DNA of 64,000 bases, taken from positions 496,001 to 560,000 of the forward strand of contig NZ_JAHLPP010000001.1 in assembly GCF_018917965.1 (NCBI RefSeq). Direction: 5' to 3'. Position numbers and translations under genes: made by a program. Source of the stretch: Pseudoflavonifractor sp. MSJ-37 (lineage in GTDB: Bacteria; Bacillota; Clostridia; Oscillospirales; Oscillospiraceae). Below, piece after piece: positions 47,121-55,681 of this stretch. The notes beneath the pieces are model-generated. The model made no database searches, had not been told where the DNA came from, and saw only the letters and a list, made by a program, of their open reading frames with translations. The stretch's first letter is position 1. Each line of letters begins with the position of its first letter.

Positions 47121-47148
47121 TTGCATTATGCGCCGAACATGATATGAT
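47121..47148 (+). promoter_or_regulatory. Possible promoter for trkA-trkH upstream of element B
   Basis: TTGCAT (47121-47126), 16 bases, TATGAT (47143-47148). If used, the hairpin element lies in the trkA leader. Confidence 0.5.
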
Positions 47149-47158
47149 GGTAGTAAAA

Positions 47159-47180
47159 ATGGGAGCGTTTACGCTCCCAT
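47159..47180 (+). repeat. Left copy of a 22-nt hairpin flanking element B
   Basis: ATGGGAGCG pairs with CGCTCCCAT around a TTTA centre. It recurs with one difference at 47417-47438. Confidence 0.8.
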
Positions 47181-47416
47181 GCAGCGTGTCGAACTTGTTC
47201 GACACGCTTCTCAGAAATGCAAGCATTTCTTCGAGAGGATGCAGGCCGCCGCGCGCACTCGCGTTGCTCGCACACTAGCGGCCTGAGAAGAGTTTTTTCT
47301 GAGGCACATGTCCTCAGAAAAAACGCCTTACATCTGATTCCGTCACCTGCGGGTGACGGAACTCTGCGAGGCTTTTGCACATCCCAACGAAGGGAATGAC
47401 TTTTTCGACAGCCTGA
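47181..47416 (-). mobile_element. 236-bp hairpin-rich element, copy B (inverted)
   Basis: Same length as copy A and about 89% identical to its reverse complement by hand alignment, with no gaps. All five paired segments are kept, while several differences fall in loops (for example the loop of the terminal GCGTGTCGAA hairpin). The least conserved part is the last 37 bases. It lies between a possible promoter and trkA. Confidence 0.8.
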
Positions 47417-47438
47417 ATGGGGGCGTTTACGCTCCCAT
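47417..47438 (+). repeat. Right copy of the 22-nt hairpin flanking element B
   Basis: Matches 47159-47180 at 21 of 22 positions; the one change (A to G) makes a G-T pair in the stem, so the hairpin is preserved. Confidence 0.8.
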
Positions 47439-47499
47439 GGTCTATCTATATCAACGGATTGCCCGCCGCCGAGGGAAGGCGGGGGAGAGAGAAGGATTT

Positions 47500-48858
47500 A
47501 TGCAGATCATCATCGTAGGATGCGGAAAGGTCGGCAAGACCATCGCCGAGCGCCTGAGCGCGGAGGACCATGACCTGATCATGATCGACCTCCAGGGCAA
47601 GAAGCTCCAGCCCGTCACGGACGCCCTGGACGTGATGGGGATCGAGGGCAACGGCGCCAGCATCAGCGTGCTGATGGATGCCGGCATCGAAAAGACCGAC
47701 CTGTTCATCGCCGTCACCGGCTCGGACGAGCTGAACCTGTTCTGCTGCCTCATGGCCCGGAAAGCCTCCGGCGGCTGCAAGACCATCGCCCGGGTCCGCA
47801 ACCCTCTTTACAGCCAGGAGATCGGCTTCATCAAGGAGCAGCTCGGCATCTCCATGGTCATCAACCCGGAGCTCACCGCCGCAAGCGAGATCGCGCGGCT
47901 CCTGCGGTTCCCCTCCGCCATCAAGATCGACCCCTTCGCCAAGGGACGGGCGGAGTTGCTGAACCTGAAGCTCCGGCCGGAGTTCGGCTTGGATGGGGAG
48001 ACCGTCATGAAGATGGTGTCCAAGCTCCATACCCGGGTGCTGGTGTGTACCGTGGAGCGGGAGGGCAAAGTGTATATCCCCAACGGCGAGTTCGTCCTTC
48101 GGGACGGGGACCTGATCTCCATCATGGCCACCCCTCAGGATGCCTCCGACTTCTTCGTGAAGCTGGGCGTCAGCTCCAAGCGGATCCACAACACTCTGAT
48201 CGTGGGCGGCGGCGCGATCGCCGTCTACCTGACCCGACGGCTCCAGGAGATGGGGATCGACGTCCACATCGTGGAGATCGACCCCAAGCGGTGCGAGGCG
48301 CTGGCCCAGCAGCTCCCCCACGCCACCATCCTCAACGGCGACGGAGCGGATCAGGACTTCCTGCTCTCCGTGGGCCTGGAACGTGCCGAGTCCTTCGTGG
48401 CCATCACCAATATGGATGAGGAGAACCTGCTCTTGGCGCTCTTTGCCAAGAAGAACTCCGACGCCAAGCTGGTAGCCAAGGTCAACCGGATCGCCTTCGA
48501 CGATGTGATCGACAGTCTGGACCTCGGCAGTGTGATCTACCCCAAGTATCTGACGGCGGACTATATCGTCCAGTACGTCCGGGCCATGCAGAACTCCATC
48601 GGCAGCAACGTGGAGACCCTGTACAAGCTCATGGATGACCGGGTGGAGGCGCTGGAGTTCCGGGTCCGGGAGGAGTCCGGCGTCACGGCCAAGACCCTCA
48701 GCGAGCTGGACCTGAAGAAGGGCCTGCTGATCGCCTGCATCCACCGCCGGGGGCAGGTGCTCTATCCCCGCGGTCAGAATCGGATCCAGGTGGGGGATTC
48801 GGTGATCGTGGTCACCACCACCAAGGGGTTCCGGGACATCCGGGACATCCTCCGGTAA
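47500..48858 (+). CDS. trkA: Trk potassium uptake regulator TrkA
   Basis: This cytoplasmic nucleotide-binding subunit gates the TrkH potassium channel. The 452-residue protein has two RCK units: IIIVGCGKVGKTIAERL at the N-terminus and TLIVGGGAIAVYLTRRL near residue 230, each with a GxGxxG-type loop, acidic NAD-binding ends (MIDLQ, VEIDP), and TrkA-C domains after each. The second loop has Ala-Val in place of the usual Gly-rich pattern. GAAGGAT precedes ATG 47500. trkH follows after 18 bases. Confidence 0.95.
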   Translation: MQIIIVGCGKVGKTIAERLSAEDHDLIMIDLQGKKLQPVTDALDVMGIEGNGASISVLMDAGIEKTDLFIAVTGSDELNLFCCLMARKASGGCKTIARVRNPLYSQEIGFIKEQLGISMVINPELTAASEIARLLRFPSAIKIDPFAKGRAELLNLKLRPEFGLDGETVMKMVSKLHTRVLVCTVEREGKVYIPNGEFVLRDGDLISIMATPQDASDFFVKLGVSSKRIHNTLIVGGGAIAVYLTRRLQEMGIDVHIVEIDPKRCEALAQQLPHATILNGDGADQDFLLSVGLERAESFVAITNMDEENLLLALFAKKNSDAKLVAKVNRIAFDDVIDSLDLGSVIYPKYLTADYIVQYVRAMQNSIGSNVETLYKLMDDRVEALEFRVREESGVTAKTLSELDLKKGLLIACIHRRGQVLYPRGQNRIQVGDSVIVVTTTKGFRDIRDILR

Positions 48859-48876
48859 GGGGGCGGGCGAGCGGAT

Positions 48877-50316
48877 ATGAACGGTCCTGCGATCACATTC
48901 ATCATCGGCTGGGTCCTGCGGCTGGAGGCCGCTCTCATGGTGCCCTCCTGGCTGGTCTCCCACATCTATCGGGAGCAGGAGGGCTGGGTATTCGGCGTGG
49001 CCATGGCCGTGTGCCTGCTCCTGAGCATCCCCCTCATCGCGGCTGGGAAGAAGCGCAAGCTGTTCCAGACCAGGGAGGGCCTGGCCGCCGTGGCCCTGAG
49101 TTGGATCGCCCTGAGCGTGTGCGGCGCGATCCCCTTCGTCCTCAGCGGCGCGATCCCAGATCCGGTGGACGCCCTGTTCGAGACGGTGTCCGGCTTCACC
49201 ACCACCGGCGCCAGCATCCTGCCCAGCGTGGAGCGGCTCCCCCGGTGCATCCTGTTCTGGCGGAGCTTCACCCACTGGATCGGCGGCATGGGCGTACTGG
49301 TGTTCCTGCTATCGGTGATCCGGCTGGCGGGCGGTTCCCACATGAACCTGATGAAGGCGGAGAGCCCCGGCCCCTCCGTGGGCAAGCTGACCCCCAAGGT
49401 CCAGTCCACCGCCAAGATCCTCTACGGGATCTATATCGCCCTGACGCTACTGGAGGTGCTGTTCCTGCTGGCGGGCGGGATGTCGATGTTCGACTCTCTG
49501 GCCACCAGTCTGGGCACGGCCGGCACCGGCGGCTTCGGCATCCGGGACGACAGCATGGCCTCCTATTCGCCCTATCTCCAGAACGTGGTGACGGTGTTCA
49601 TGATCCTGTTCGGGATCAACTTCAACGTCTACTTCTTCCTGCTGTGCAAAAAAGTGAAGCAGGCCCTGCGGATCGAGGAGCTGTGGTGGTATCTGGGCGT
49701 CATCGCCGCCAGCGTGGCCGCGATCAGTTGGAACGTGCGGGGCTTCTACCATACCGCCGGGGAGACGGTGCGCCACGCGGCGTTCCAGGTGGCGACGGTG
49801 ATCACCACCAGCGGCTTCTCCACGGTGGACTTCGACCTGTGGCCCAGCCTCTCCAAGACGATCCTGGTCCTGCTGATGTTCATCGGCGCCTGCGCCGGCA
49901 GTACCGGCGGCGGCATCAAGGTCTCCCGCCTGCTGATCCTGTGGAAGAGCGTCCGGCTGGAATGCCGCCGCTACCTGCATCCACAGGAGGTCCGGACCCT
50001 GCGGATGGACGGCCATGGGGTGGACGGCGAGGTGGTGCGCTCCACCCATATGTATATGGCAGTGTACTTGCTGCTCTTCGCCGTGTCCGTCCTGGCAATC
50101 AGTCTGGACGGGAAGGACCTGATCACCAACTTCACGGCAGTGGCAGCCACCTTCAACAACATCGGCCCCGGCCTGTCTCTGGTGGGCCCGGTCCACAACT
50201 TCGGCTTCTTTTCCCCCTTCGCCAAGCTGGTGCTGATCTTCGATATGCTGGCCGGCCGTCTGGAACTCTTCCCTATGCTGATGCTCTTCCTGCCCCAGAC
50301 CTGGAAGCGCTTCTGA
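48877..50316 (+). CDS. trkH: Potassium uptake channel TrkH
   Basis: The membrane pore of the Trk system, 479 residues with four repeated pore units. Selectivity segments are seen as SGFTTTGASILP, GTAGTGGFGI, VITTSGFSTVDF and FNNIGPGLSLVGP. GACAGSTGGGIKVSRLLIL is the family's conserved gate region. It is the partner of TrkA in a two-gene operon. Potassium supply also matters for the K+-dependent HppA in this window. Confidence 0.95.
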   Translation: MNGPAITFIIGWVLRLEAALMVPSWLVSHIYREQEGWVFGVAMAVCLLLSIPLIAAGKKRKLFQTREGLAAVALSWIALSVCGAIPFVLSGAIPDPVDALFETVSGFTTTGASILPSVERLPRCILFWRSFTHWIGGMGVLVFLLSVIRLAGGSHMNLMKAESPGPSVGKLTPKVQSTAKILYGIYIALTLLEVLFLLAGGMSMFDSLATSLGTAGTGGFGIRDDSMASYSPYLQNVVTVFMILFGINFNVYFFLLCKKVKQALRIEELWWYLGVIAASVAAISWNVRGFYHTAGETVRHAAFQVATVITTSGFSTVDFDLWPSLSKTILVLLMFIGACAGSTGGGIKVSRLLILWKSVRLECRRYLHPQEVRTLRMDGHGVDGEVVRSTHMYMAVYLLLFAVSVLAISLDGKDLITNFTAVAATFNNIGPGLSLVGPVHNFGFFSPFAKLVLIFDMLAGRLELFPMLMLFLPQTWKRF

Positions 50317-50334
50317 CGCGGCGTCTGTCATCGG

Positions 50335-50360
50335 GCGGCGGCCTTTTCCGGGGCCGCCGC
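50335..50360 (+). terminator. Probable terminator of trkAH
   Basis: A 9-bp stem (50335-50343 with 50352-50360) with a T-rich loop, followed by TCTGCGTTTG; the T tract is weak. Confidence 0.55.
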
Positions 50361-50367
50361 TCTGCGT

Positions 50368-50396
50368 TTGTATTTACGAAGTCTCGGACCTATGAT
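50368..50396 (+). promoter_or_regulatory. Promoter for the DUF2500-rarA unit
   Basis: TTGTAT (50368-50373), 17 bases, TATGAT (50391-50396). Confidence 0.65.
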
Positions 50397-50423
50397 AGAA
50401 TGGGGCCAAAGGAGGGGATAACT

Positions 50424-50807
50424 ATGATGGGCTTCGACTTTATGTTCACGATCTTCCCGGCGATCTTCACGATCATGTTCCTGCTCATCCTTGGGATGTT
50501 CATCGTGAACGCGGTCCGTGGGATCGGCCAGTGGAACAAGAACAATGCCTCCCCCAAGCTGACCGTGGAGGCTACCGTGACCGCCAAGCGGGGCGACGTG
50601 ACCTATCACCACCACCACGACCCCAATATGGGCGCCGGGATGGACCATACCACCAGCTCCACCACCTACTACGCCACTTTCCAGGTGGAGAGCGGGGACC
50701 GGATGGAGTTCCGGATCCCCCGGGACGAGTATGGCTATCTGGCAGAGGGCGACCGGGGCCGCCTGACCTTCCAGGGCACCCGTTATCTGGGCTTCGAGCG
50801 GACCTGA
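50424..50807 (+). CDS. DUF2500 family membrane protein
   Basis: A 127-residue protein with one N-terminal membrane helix (about residues 5-32) and a small soluble beta domain. The pattern ASPKLTVEATVTAKR, a His cluster (YHHHHD), STTYYATFQVESGDRMEF and EYGYLAEGDRGRLTFQGTRYLGFER is typical of DUF2500, a family of unknown function. AAAGGAGGGG precedes ATG 50424. rarA starts 24 bases later, so they may share a transcript. Confidence 0.82.
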   Translation: MMGFDFMFTIFPAIFTIMFLLILGMFIVNAVRGIGQWNKNNASPKLTVEATVTAKRGDVTYHHHHDPNMGAGMDHTTSSTTYYATFQVESGDRMEFRIPRDEYGYLAEGDRGRLTFQGTRYLGFERT

Positions 50808-50831
50808 CACCGACGGAAGGAGCATCCGACT

Positions 50832-52100
50832 ATGACATACCGGCCTTTGGCTGACGAGATCCGCCCCACCACTTTGGATGAAGTGGTGGGGCAGAAGCAT
50901 ATCCTGGGGGAGGACGGCCTCCTCCGCCGCATCATCGAGAGCGGGAGCATCCCCAACCTGATCTTCTACGGGCCCTCCGGAACGGGCAAGACCACGGTGG
51001 CCAACATCATCGCCAAGCGGATCGACCGCCCGCTCCACCGGCTCAATGCCACCACGGCCTCCATCTCCGACATCAAGGAGATCATCGCCGACATCGGCAC
51101 CATGCTGGCCCCGGACGGGGTGGTCCTCTATCTGGACGAGATCCAGTACTTCAACAAGAAACAGCAGCAGTCCCTGCTGGAGTTCATGGAGAACGGCAAG
51201 ATCACCCTGATCGCCTCCACCACGGAGAACCCCTATTTCTATGTGTACAACGCGGTGCTCTCCCGGTCCAGCGTGTTCGAGTTCAAGCCGCTGGAGGGAG
51301 CGGACGTGGTCCCGGCGGTGCTCCGGGGCCTGAGGATCATGGAGGACCGCTCCGGGGAGCCCCTCCGCTGGGAGGACGGCGTAGCGGAGCACATCGCACA
51401 GGCCTGCGGCGGCGACGTGCGCAAGGCCATGAATGCGGTGGAGCTCCTGACCAGCGCCGCGAAGCGGACCGGCGAGGGGCGCTGGATCTCGCTGGAGGAC
51501 GCCCGGATGGCAGCCCAGCGCTCCGCCATGCGCTACGACCGGGAGGGGGACGACCACTACGACATCCTCTCCGCGCTCCAGAAGTCGATCCGGGGCTCCG
51601 ACCCGGACGCGGCCTGCCACTATCTGGCCCGTCTGCTGGCGGCGGGGGACCTGGTGTCGGCCTGCCGCCGGCTGATGGTGATCGCCTGCGAGGACGTGGG
51701 GCTGGCCTATCCCCAGATCATCCCCATCGTGAAGGCCTGTGTGGACGCAGCGGATATGCTGGGGCTCCCGGAGGCTCGGATCCCGCTGGGGGACGCGGCG
51801 GTACTCATGGCCACCGCGCCCAAGTCCAACTCCGGCCATGTGGCGCTGGACAAGGCTCTGGCCGACGTGAAGGCGGGCCGGACCGGGGACTATCCACGGC
51901 ACCTCCAGAACAGGCACGCCGACTCGGCGGGGATGGAGCGGGAGCAGGGCTATCTCTACCCCCACGATTTCCCGGGACATTGGGTGGACCAGCAGTATCT
52001 CCCAGACGCTCTGGTGGGGACCCGTTACTACGAGTACGCGGAGAACAAGACCGAACAGGCCGCCAAACGGTACTGGGAGGAGATCAAAAAGAAACGCTGA
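50832..52100 (+). CDS. rarA: Replication-associated recombination protein A (RarA/MgsA AAA ATPase)
   Basis: A clamp-loader-like AAA+ ATPase acting at stalled replication forks. The 422-residue protein opens MTYRPLADEIRPTTLDEVVGQKHIL, with Walker A GPSGTGKTT at 47-55, Walker B YLDEIQYF near residue 100, sensor 1 IASTTENPYF, and the conserved C-terminal tetramer region (YPRHLQNRHAD, YLYPHDFPGHWVDQQYLPD). GGAAGGAG precedes ATG 50832. Confidence 0.95.
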   Translation: MTYRPLADEIRPTTLDEVVGQKHILGEDGLLRRIIESGSIPNLIFYGPSGTGKTTVANIIAKRIDRPLHRLNATTASISDIKEIIADIGTMLAPDGVVLYLDEIQYFNKKQQQSLLEFMENGKITLIASTTENPYFYVYNAVLSRSSVFEFKPLEGADVVPAVLRGLRIMEDRSGEPLRWEDGVAEHIAQACGGDVRKAMNAVELLTSAAKRTGEGRWISLEDARMAAQRSAMRYDREGDDHYDILSALQKSIRGSDPDAACHYLARLLAAGDLVSACRRLMVIACEDVGLAYPQIIPIVKACVDAADMLGLPEARIPLGDAAVLMATAPKSNSGHVALDKALADVKAGRTGDYPRHLQNRHADSAGMEREQGYLYPHDFPGHWVDQQYLPDALVGTRYYEYAENKTEQAAKRYWEEIKKKR

Positions 52101-52164
52101 TCCGGCGGGACCGGGGAACTTCACACTTTCTTGAGGTTTGCTTTAGGGCCGTTTGGCATTTGAC

Positions 52165-52173
52165 TGGTATCAT
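52165..52173 (+). promoter_or_regulatory. Extended -10 promoter for the ABC exporter operon
   Basis: TGGTATCAT with the TG extension, about 40 bases before the ABC gene; no clear -35. Confidence 0.4.
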
Positions 52174-52212
52174 GGCCTCACGATCGAAACAGAAAGGAAG
52201 GTCGATGCAGGA

Positions 52213-53136
52213 ATGACAGATCGGGTGCTGACGACCCGCGGGCTGACCAAGCGCTACAACAGCGCGGTGGCTGTGGATCATATGGACTTGGATATCGGAC
52301 TGGGAGAGATCTATGGACTGGTGGGCCGCAACGGCGCGGGCAAGACCACCCTCATCCGCATGATCACCGCCCAGACCGTGCCCACAGAGGGGGACATCTC
52401 TCTGTTCGGGGCGAAGGACGAGCGGGAGAACAGGAGGATGCGGGCCCGGCTCGGGACCATGGTGGAGACGCCGGGCTTCTATCCCTATCTCACCGCGCGG
52501 CAGAACCTGGAGTACTATCGGCTCCAGAGGAGCATCCCCGGCCGCCGGGCCGTGGATGAGGTGCTGGAGGCCGTAGGGCTGGACAAGACCGGCACCAAGC
52601 GCTTCAAGGACTTCTCCCTGGGCATGAAGCAGCGGCTGGGCCTGGCCCTGGCCCTCATGGGCCGGCCGGACCTGCTCCTGCTGGACGAGCCCATCAACGG
52701 GCTGGACCCGGAGGGCATCGTGGAGTTCCGGGACCTGCTCCTGAGGCTGAACCGGGAGCGGCAGACCACCATCCTGATCTCCAGCCACATCCTGCCGGAG
52801 CTGGCCAATCTGGCCACGTGCTACGGCTTCCTCGACCACGGCGTCCTGCTGGAGCAGATCTCCGCCGCCGGTCTGGAGGAGAAGTGCCGGGCCTGCCTGG
52901 AGCTCCATGTGGACGACGCGGCCAAGGCCGCCCAGGTCCTGGAGCTGGAGCTGGGCGCGCGGGACTATGAGGTGCTGACGCCCCGGGTCATCCGGCTGTA
53001 CAGCCATCTGGAGGAGCCGGAGCGGGTGACGAAGGCCCTGGTGCTGGGAGGCGTCTCCCTCTCCGCGGCCGAGAGCCGGGGCGCGGATCTGGAGACCTAT
53101 TTCCTGCGTCTGATCGGGGGTGTGCGCCATGCGTGA
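52213..53136 (+). CDS. ABC exporter ATPase, BcrA/lantibiotic-immunity type
   Basis: The 307-residue ATPase subunit of an ABC exporter. Walker A GRNGAGKTT is at 38-46, the signature is FSLGMKQRLGLA, and Walker B is LLLLDEPINGLDPEG. The GLDPEGI motif and long C-terminal region are typical of BcrA-like ATPases linked to bacitracin or lantibiotic resistance. ATG 52213 overlaps a three-codon mini-ORF (ATG 52204 to TGA) that sits closer to the GGAAGG ribosome site, so start coupling is possible. The stop overlaps the next gene by 8 bases. Confidence 0.9.
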   Translation: MTDRVLTTRGLTKRYNSAVAVDHMDLDIGLGEIYGLVGRNGAGKTTLIRMITAQTVPTEGDISLFGAKDERENRRMRARLGTMVETPGFYPYLTARQNLEYYRLQRSIPGRRAVDEVLEAVGLDKTGTKRFKDFSLGMKQRLGLALALMGRPDLLLLDEPINGLDPEGIVEFRDLLLRLNRERQTTILISSHILPELANLATCYGFLDHGVLLEQISAAGLEEKCRACLELHVDDAAKAAQVLELELGARDYEVLTPRVIRLYSHLEEPERVTKALVLGGVSLSAAESRGADLETYFLRLIGGVRHA

Positions 53137-53899
53137 GTATCTCACTGCCGAGTGCTACAAGCTCTTCCGCCGGAAGTATTTCTATGGCGCCCTGATCGTC
53201 TGCCTCCTGCTGGAGGGGCTCCTGCTCTGGTCCAGCTGGTTCACATCCATCAATGGGAACACGCACAGTACCTTCGCCATGGCGGCCTTCATGCTCCAGA
53301 CCCTGCTGACGGTGGGCATGTACGCCACGCTGGTCACGGGGGACCTGGCCTTCTCCGACCAGTACCGCTTCACCACCCTGAAGAACGAGGTGTCCTACGG
53401 CATCCCCCGGAGCCGGATCTATCTGGGCAAGCTGGCGGCGGCCACGCTGGCGGCCGTGATCGCCGCGGCGGTCATGCTGGGCTTCTATCTGCTGGGAGCG
53501 TGGCTCCTCCTGCCTCATGGGGCCGGGGATGGGGAGGCCTTGGCGCTGGCCGGCTATTGGATCGCCGGAGCCTTCCCCCTGTGGCTGGGGGCCCAGGGCG
53601 TGGCCATCCTGTGCTGTTTTCATATGCGGAGCGCGGCGGCGGGCGCCTTCCTGAGCGTGTTCCTGCTGGCGGTCCTGCCATGTATCTTCCAGATGCTGGG
53701 CTATTTGGTCCACCCGGCGTTCCTGGCCGTCTATCACTGCTTCCCTGGGGATATGCTGGGACGCTTCCCCAGTGATATGCTGGGCCAGCCGGTCATCGAC
53801 TGGAGCTATGCGGGCCGGTGCTGGCTGGTAGGCCTGGCCTGGCTGATCGGCTCCACGGCGGTGGGCATGGTCCTGTTCCGGAAGAAAGAGATCCGCTGA
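53129..53899 (+). CDS. ABC exporter permease 1 (BcrB-like)
   Basis: A 256-residue membrane protein with six hydrophobic segments, the usual partner of a BcrA-type ATPase. It begins MREYLTAECYKLFRRKYFYG and carries the conserved loop TLKNEVSYGIPRSRIYLGKL (about residues 83-102), which recurs in the next gene. Its start lies inside the end of the ATPase gene, so the two are coupled. Confidence 0.85.
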   Translation: MREYLTAECYKLFRRKYFYGALIVCLLLEGLLLWSSWFTSINGNTHSTFAMAAFMLQTLLTVGMYATLVTGDLAFSDQYRFTTLKNEVSYGIPRSRIYLGKLAAATLAAVIAAAVMLGFYLLGAWLLLPHGAGDGEALALAGYWIAGAFPLWLGAQGVAILCCFHMRSAAAGAFLSVFLLAVLPCIFQMLGYLVHPAFLAVYHCFPGDMLGRFPSDMLGQPVIDWSYAGRCWLVGLAWLIGSTAVGMVLFRKKEIR

Positions 53900-53939
53900 C
53901 GAGCGCCGGTCGGAACGGCGGAAGAGAGGAGGGGCGCCG

Positions 53940-54695
53940 ATGCTGAACTATATCCGGGCGGAGCTCTGGAAGGCGTTCCAGCGGCCGGCCTTCTTCGTGA
54001 CGGTGGGCGTGGTGCTCCTGCTAGAGGGGGCGTTCCTGCTCCTGTTCAGCGGCCTGCAAAGCCTGGACAGCCTGCTGGAGACGCTGGAGAGCAGCATGCT
54101 CGCCGGAGCGGTCCTCATGCCGCCGGTGGTCCAGATGGTGGACAGCGGCGCGGCGTCCACGCTGAAGAACGAGGTGTCCTGCGGCATCCCCCGGAGCCGG
54201 ATCTATCTGGGCAAGCTGGCGGCGGTGCTCCTGCTGGGTGCCGGACTGGCGGGAGCCCTGCTGGCGGCTCCGGTGGCGGTGGAAGCGGTCCTCACCGGGG
54301 ACGGCCTCCGGGCTTTGGCCGTCCTGTGGAGACGACGGACCCTGACCGTCCTCTTCCAGGCCCTTCCGATCTGGTTCGGGCTGGCGGGGGCGTGCCATAT
54401 GGCGGCCCTGTCCATCCGCTCCGCCGCCGGGTGGATCGCGGGGTATTACGCCGTCGGCTTCCTGTTCCAGCCCGTGCTGGTGGTGGCGCTCCTGCTCCTG
54501 ACGGGACTGGATGAGATGAAGCGGGCCGGGCTCCTGCTGGAGGCGTTCTTCCTGCCCTACACGCTCCTGACGCCCACCAACGTGTCGGAGTATTTGTCCG
54601 GCTTGACCTTTTGGTGCTGGGCCGTGGGGATGGGGTGGCTGGCCGTCACCTCCGCCGCCGGACTGGCGGTCCTCCGCCGGAGGGAAATCAAATGA
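53940..54695 (+). CDS. ABC exporter permease 2 (BcrB-like)
   Basis: A 251-residue paralogue of the preceding permease with the same topology and the loop TLKNEVSCGIPRSRIYLGKL. The coding DNA for that loop is almost identical in both genes (about 64 bases with one mismatch), far closer than the rest. GAGAGGAGGGG precedes ATG 53940. The two probably form the heterodimeric pore. Confidence 0.85.
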   Translation: MLNYIRAELWKAFQRPAFFVTVGVVLLLEGAFLLLFSGLQSLDSLLETLESSMLAGAVLMPPVVQMVDSGAASTLKNEVSCGIPRSRIYLGKLAAVLLLGAGLAGALLAAPVAVEAVLTGDGLRALAVLWRRRTLTVLFQALPIWFGLAGACHMAALSIRSAAGWIAGYYAVGFLFQPVLVVALLLLTGLDEMKRAGLLLEAFFLPYTLLTPTNVSEYLSGLTFWCWAVGMGWLAVTSAAGLAVLRRREIK

Positions 54696-54708
54696 ATGGG
54701 GACCGGGA

Positions 54709-54733
54709 GGCCTGCCGCTGGATGCGGCAGGCC
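54709..54733 (+). terminator. Hairpin between permease 2 and the kinase gene
   Basis: A perfect 10-bp stem (54709-54718 with 54724-54733). With no T tract it may only attenuate transcription into the kinase gene. Confidence 0.45.
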
Positions 54734-54778
54734 CGTTCGGCGTCAGCGATGGGAAAGAAAAAGAAGGAGGGGAGGATC

Positions 54779-55681
54779 ATGTGGATCTTGCTGGCGATCC
54801 TGTTGGGCGTCCTCTGTGTCCTGCTGTTGTTGTGGCGGGCGGGGGAGCAGCGATCTCTGCGCTCCGCCATCCGTCAGCTCCGGGCATTGGAGGAGAGCGG
54901 GAGCTCCGTCCGGCTCCGGCTGGAGGTCCCCAACGCCGCCGTGGAGGAGCTTTTGGCGGAGATCGACCGCCTGCTGGAGCTCCGCCGGTCCGACCGGGCG
55001 GAGAGCCGGGCCAGAGAGCAGGCCATCCGGCGGCAGATCTCCAACGTGTCCCACGACCTGCGCACTCCGCTGACCTCCATCCTGGGCTACCTCCAGCTCC
55101 TGGAGCAGGAGGACCTGCCCCCGGAGCGCCGGCGGGAGTATCTGTCGGTGGTGGAGGGACGGGCCAAGGCCCTCCAGGCTCTGATCGGGAGCTTCTATGA
55201 GCTGTCCCGCCTGGAAGGGGGCGAGCTCCGGCTGGAGCGGCAGAGGGTGGATCTGCGGGGCGTCCTGTCGGAGCTCCTGGCCGCCTTCTACGATGACTTC
55301 ACCGAGGCCGGCTTCGAGATGGAGGTGGATCTGCCCGAGGACCTGCCGCCGGTGGCGGCGGACCCGGGCGGAGCCCTGCGGATCTGCACCAACCTCCTGC
55401 GCAACGCGCTGGATCATGGGGCCGGTCCCATGTCCATCCGGCTGACGCAGGAGGGGGACCGGGTGGTCAGCGTGTTCGCCAACGCCGCCCCCGGCCTGGA
55501 GCCGGAGGACGTGCCCCGGGTGTTCGAGCGGTTCTATACCTCGGACAAGATGCGCACTGGGCAGAACACAGGCCTGGGCCTGGCCATCGTCAAGGCTCTC
55601 AGCGAGCAGATGGGCTGCGCGGTCTCCGCCTCCGGGGACCATGCCCGCTTCGAGATCCGGGTGGTCTGGCCAGTGTGGTGA
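54779..55681 (+). CDS. Membrane-anchored sensor histidine kinase without adjacent response regulator
   Basis: A 300-residue kinase with a single N-terminal helix (residues about 2-20), a short linker, phospho-His92 in NVSHDLRTPLTSILGYL, and an HATPase domain with NLLRNALDHG and NTGLGLAIVKAL. It resembles the kinases paired with bacitracin-type ABC exporters, which usually sit next to a response regulator, but none is present here. GAAGGAGGGGAGG precedes ATG 54779. It may signal to a regulator encoded elsewhere. Confidence 0.88.
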   Translation: MWILLAILLGVLCVLLLLWRAGEQRSLRSAIRQLRALEESGSSVRLRLEVPNAAVEELLAEIDRLLELRRSDRAESRAREQAIRRQISNVSHDLRTPLTSILGYLQLLEQEDLPPERRREYLSVVEGRAKALQALIGSFYELSRLEGGELRLERQRVDLRGVLSELLAAFYDDFTEAGFEMEVDLPEDLPPVAADPGGALRICTNLLRNALDHGAGPMSIRLTQEGDRVVSVFANAAPGLEPEDVPRVFERFYTSDKMRTGQNTGLGLAIVKALSEQMGCAVSASGDHARFEIRVVWPVW

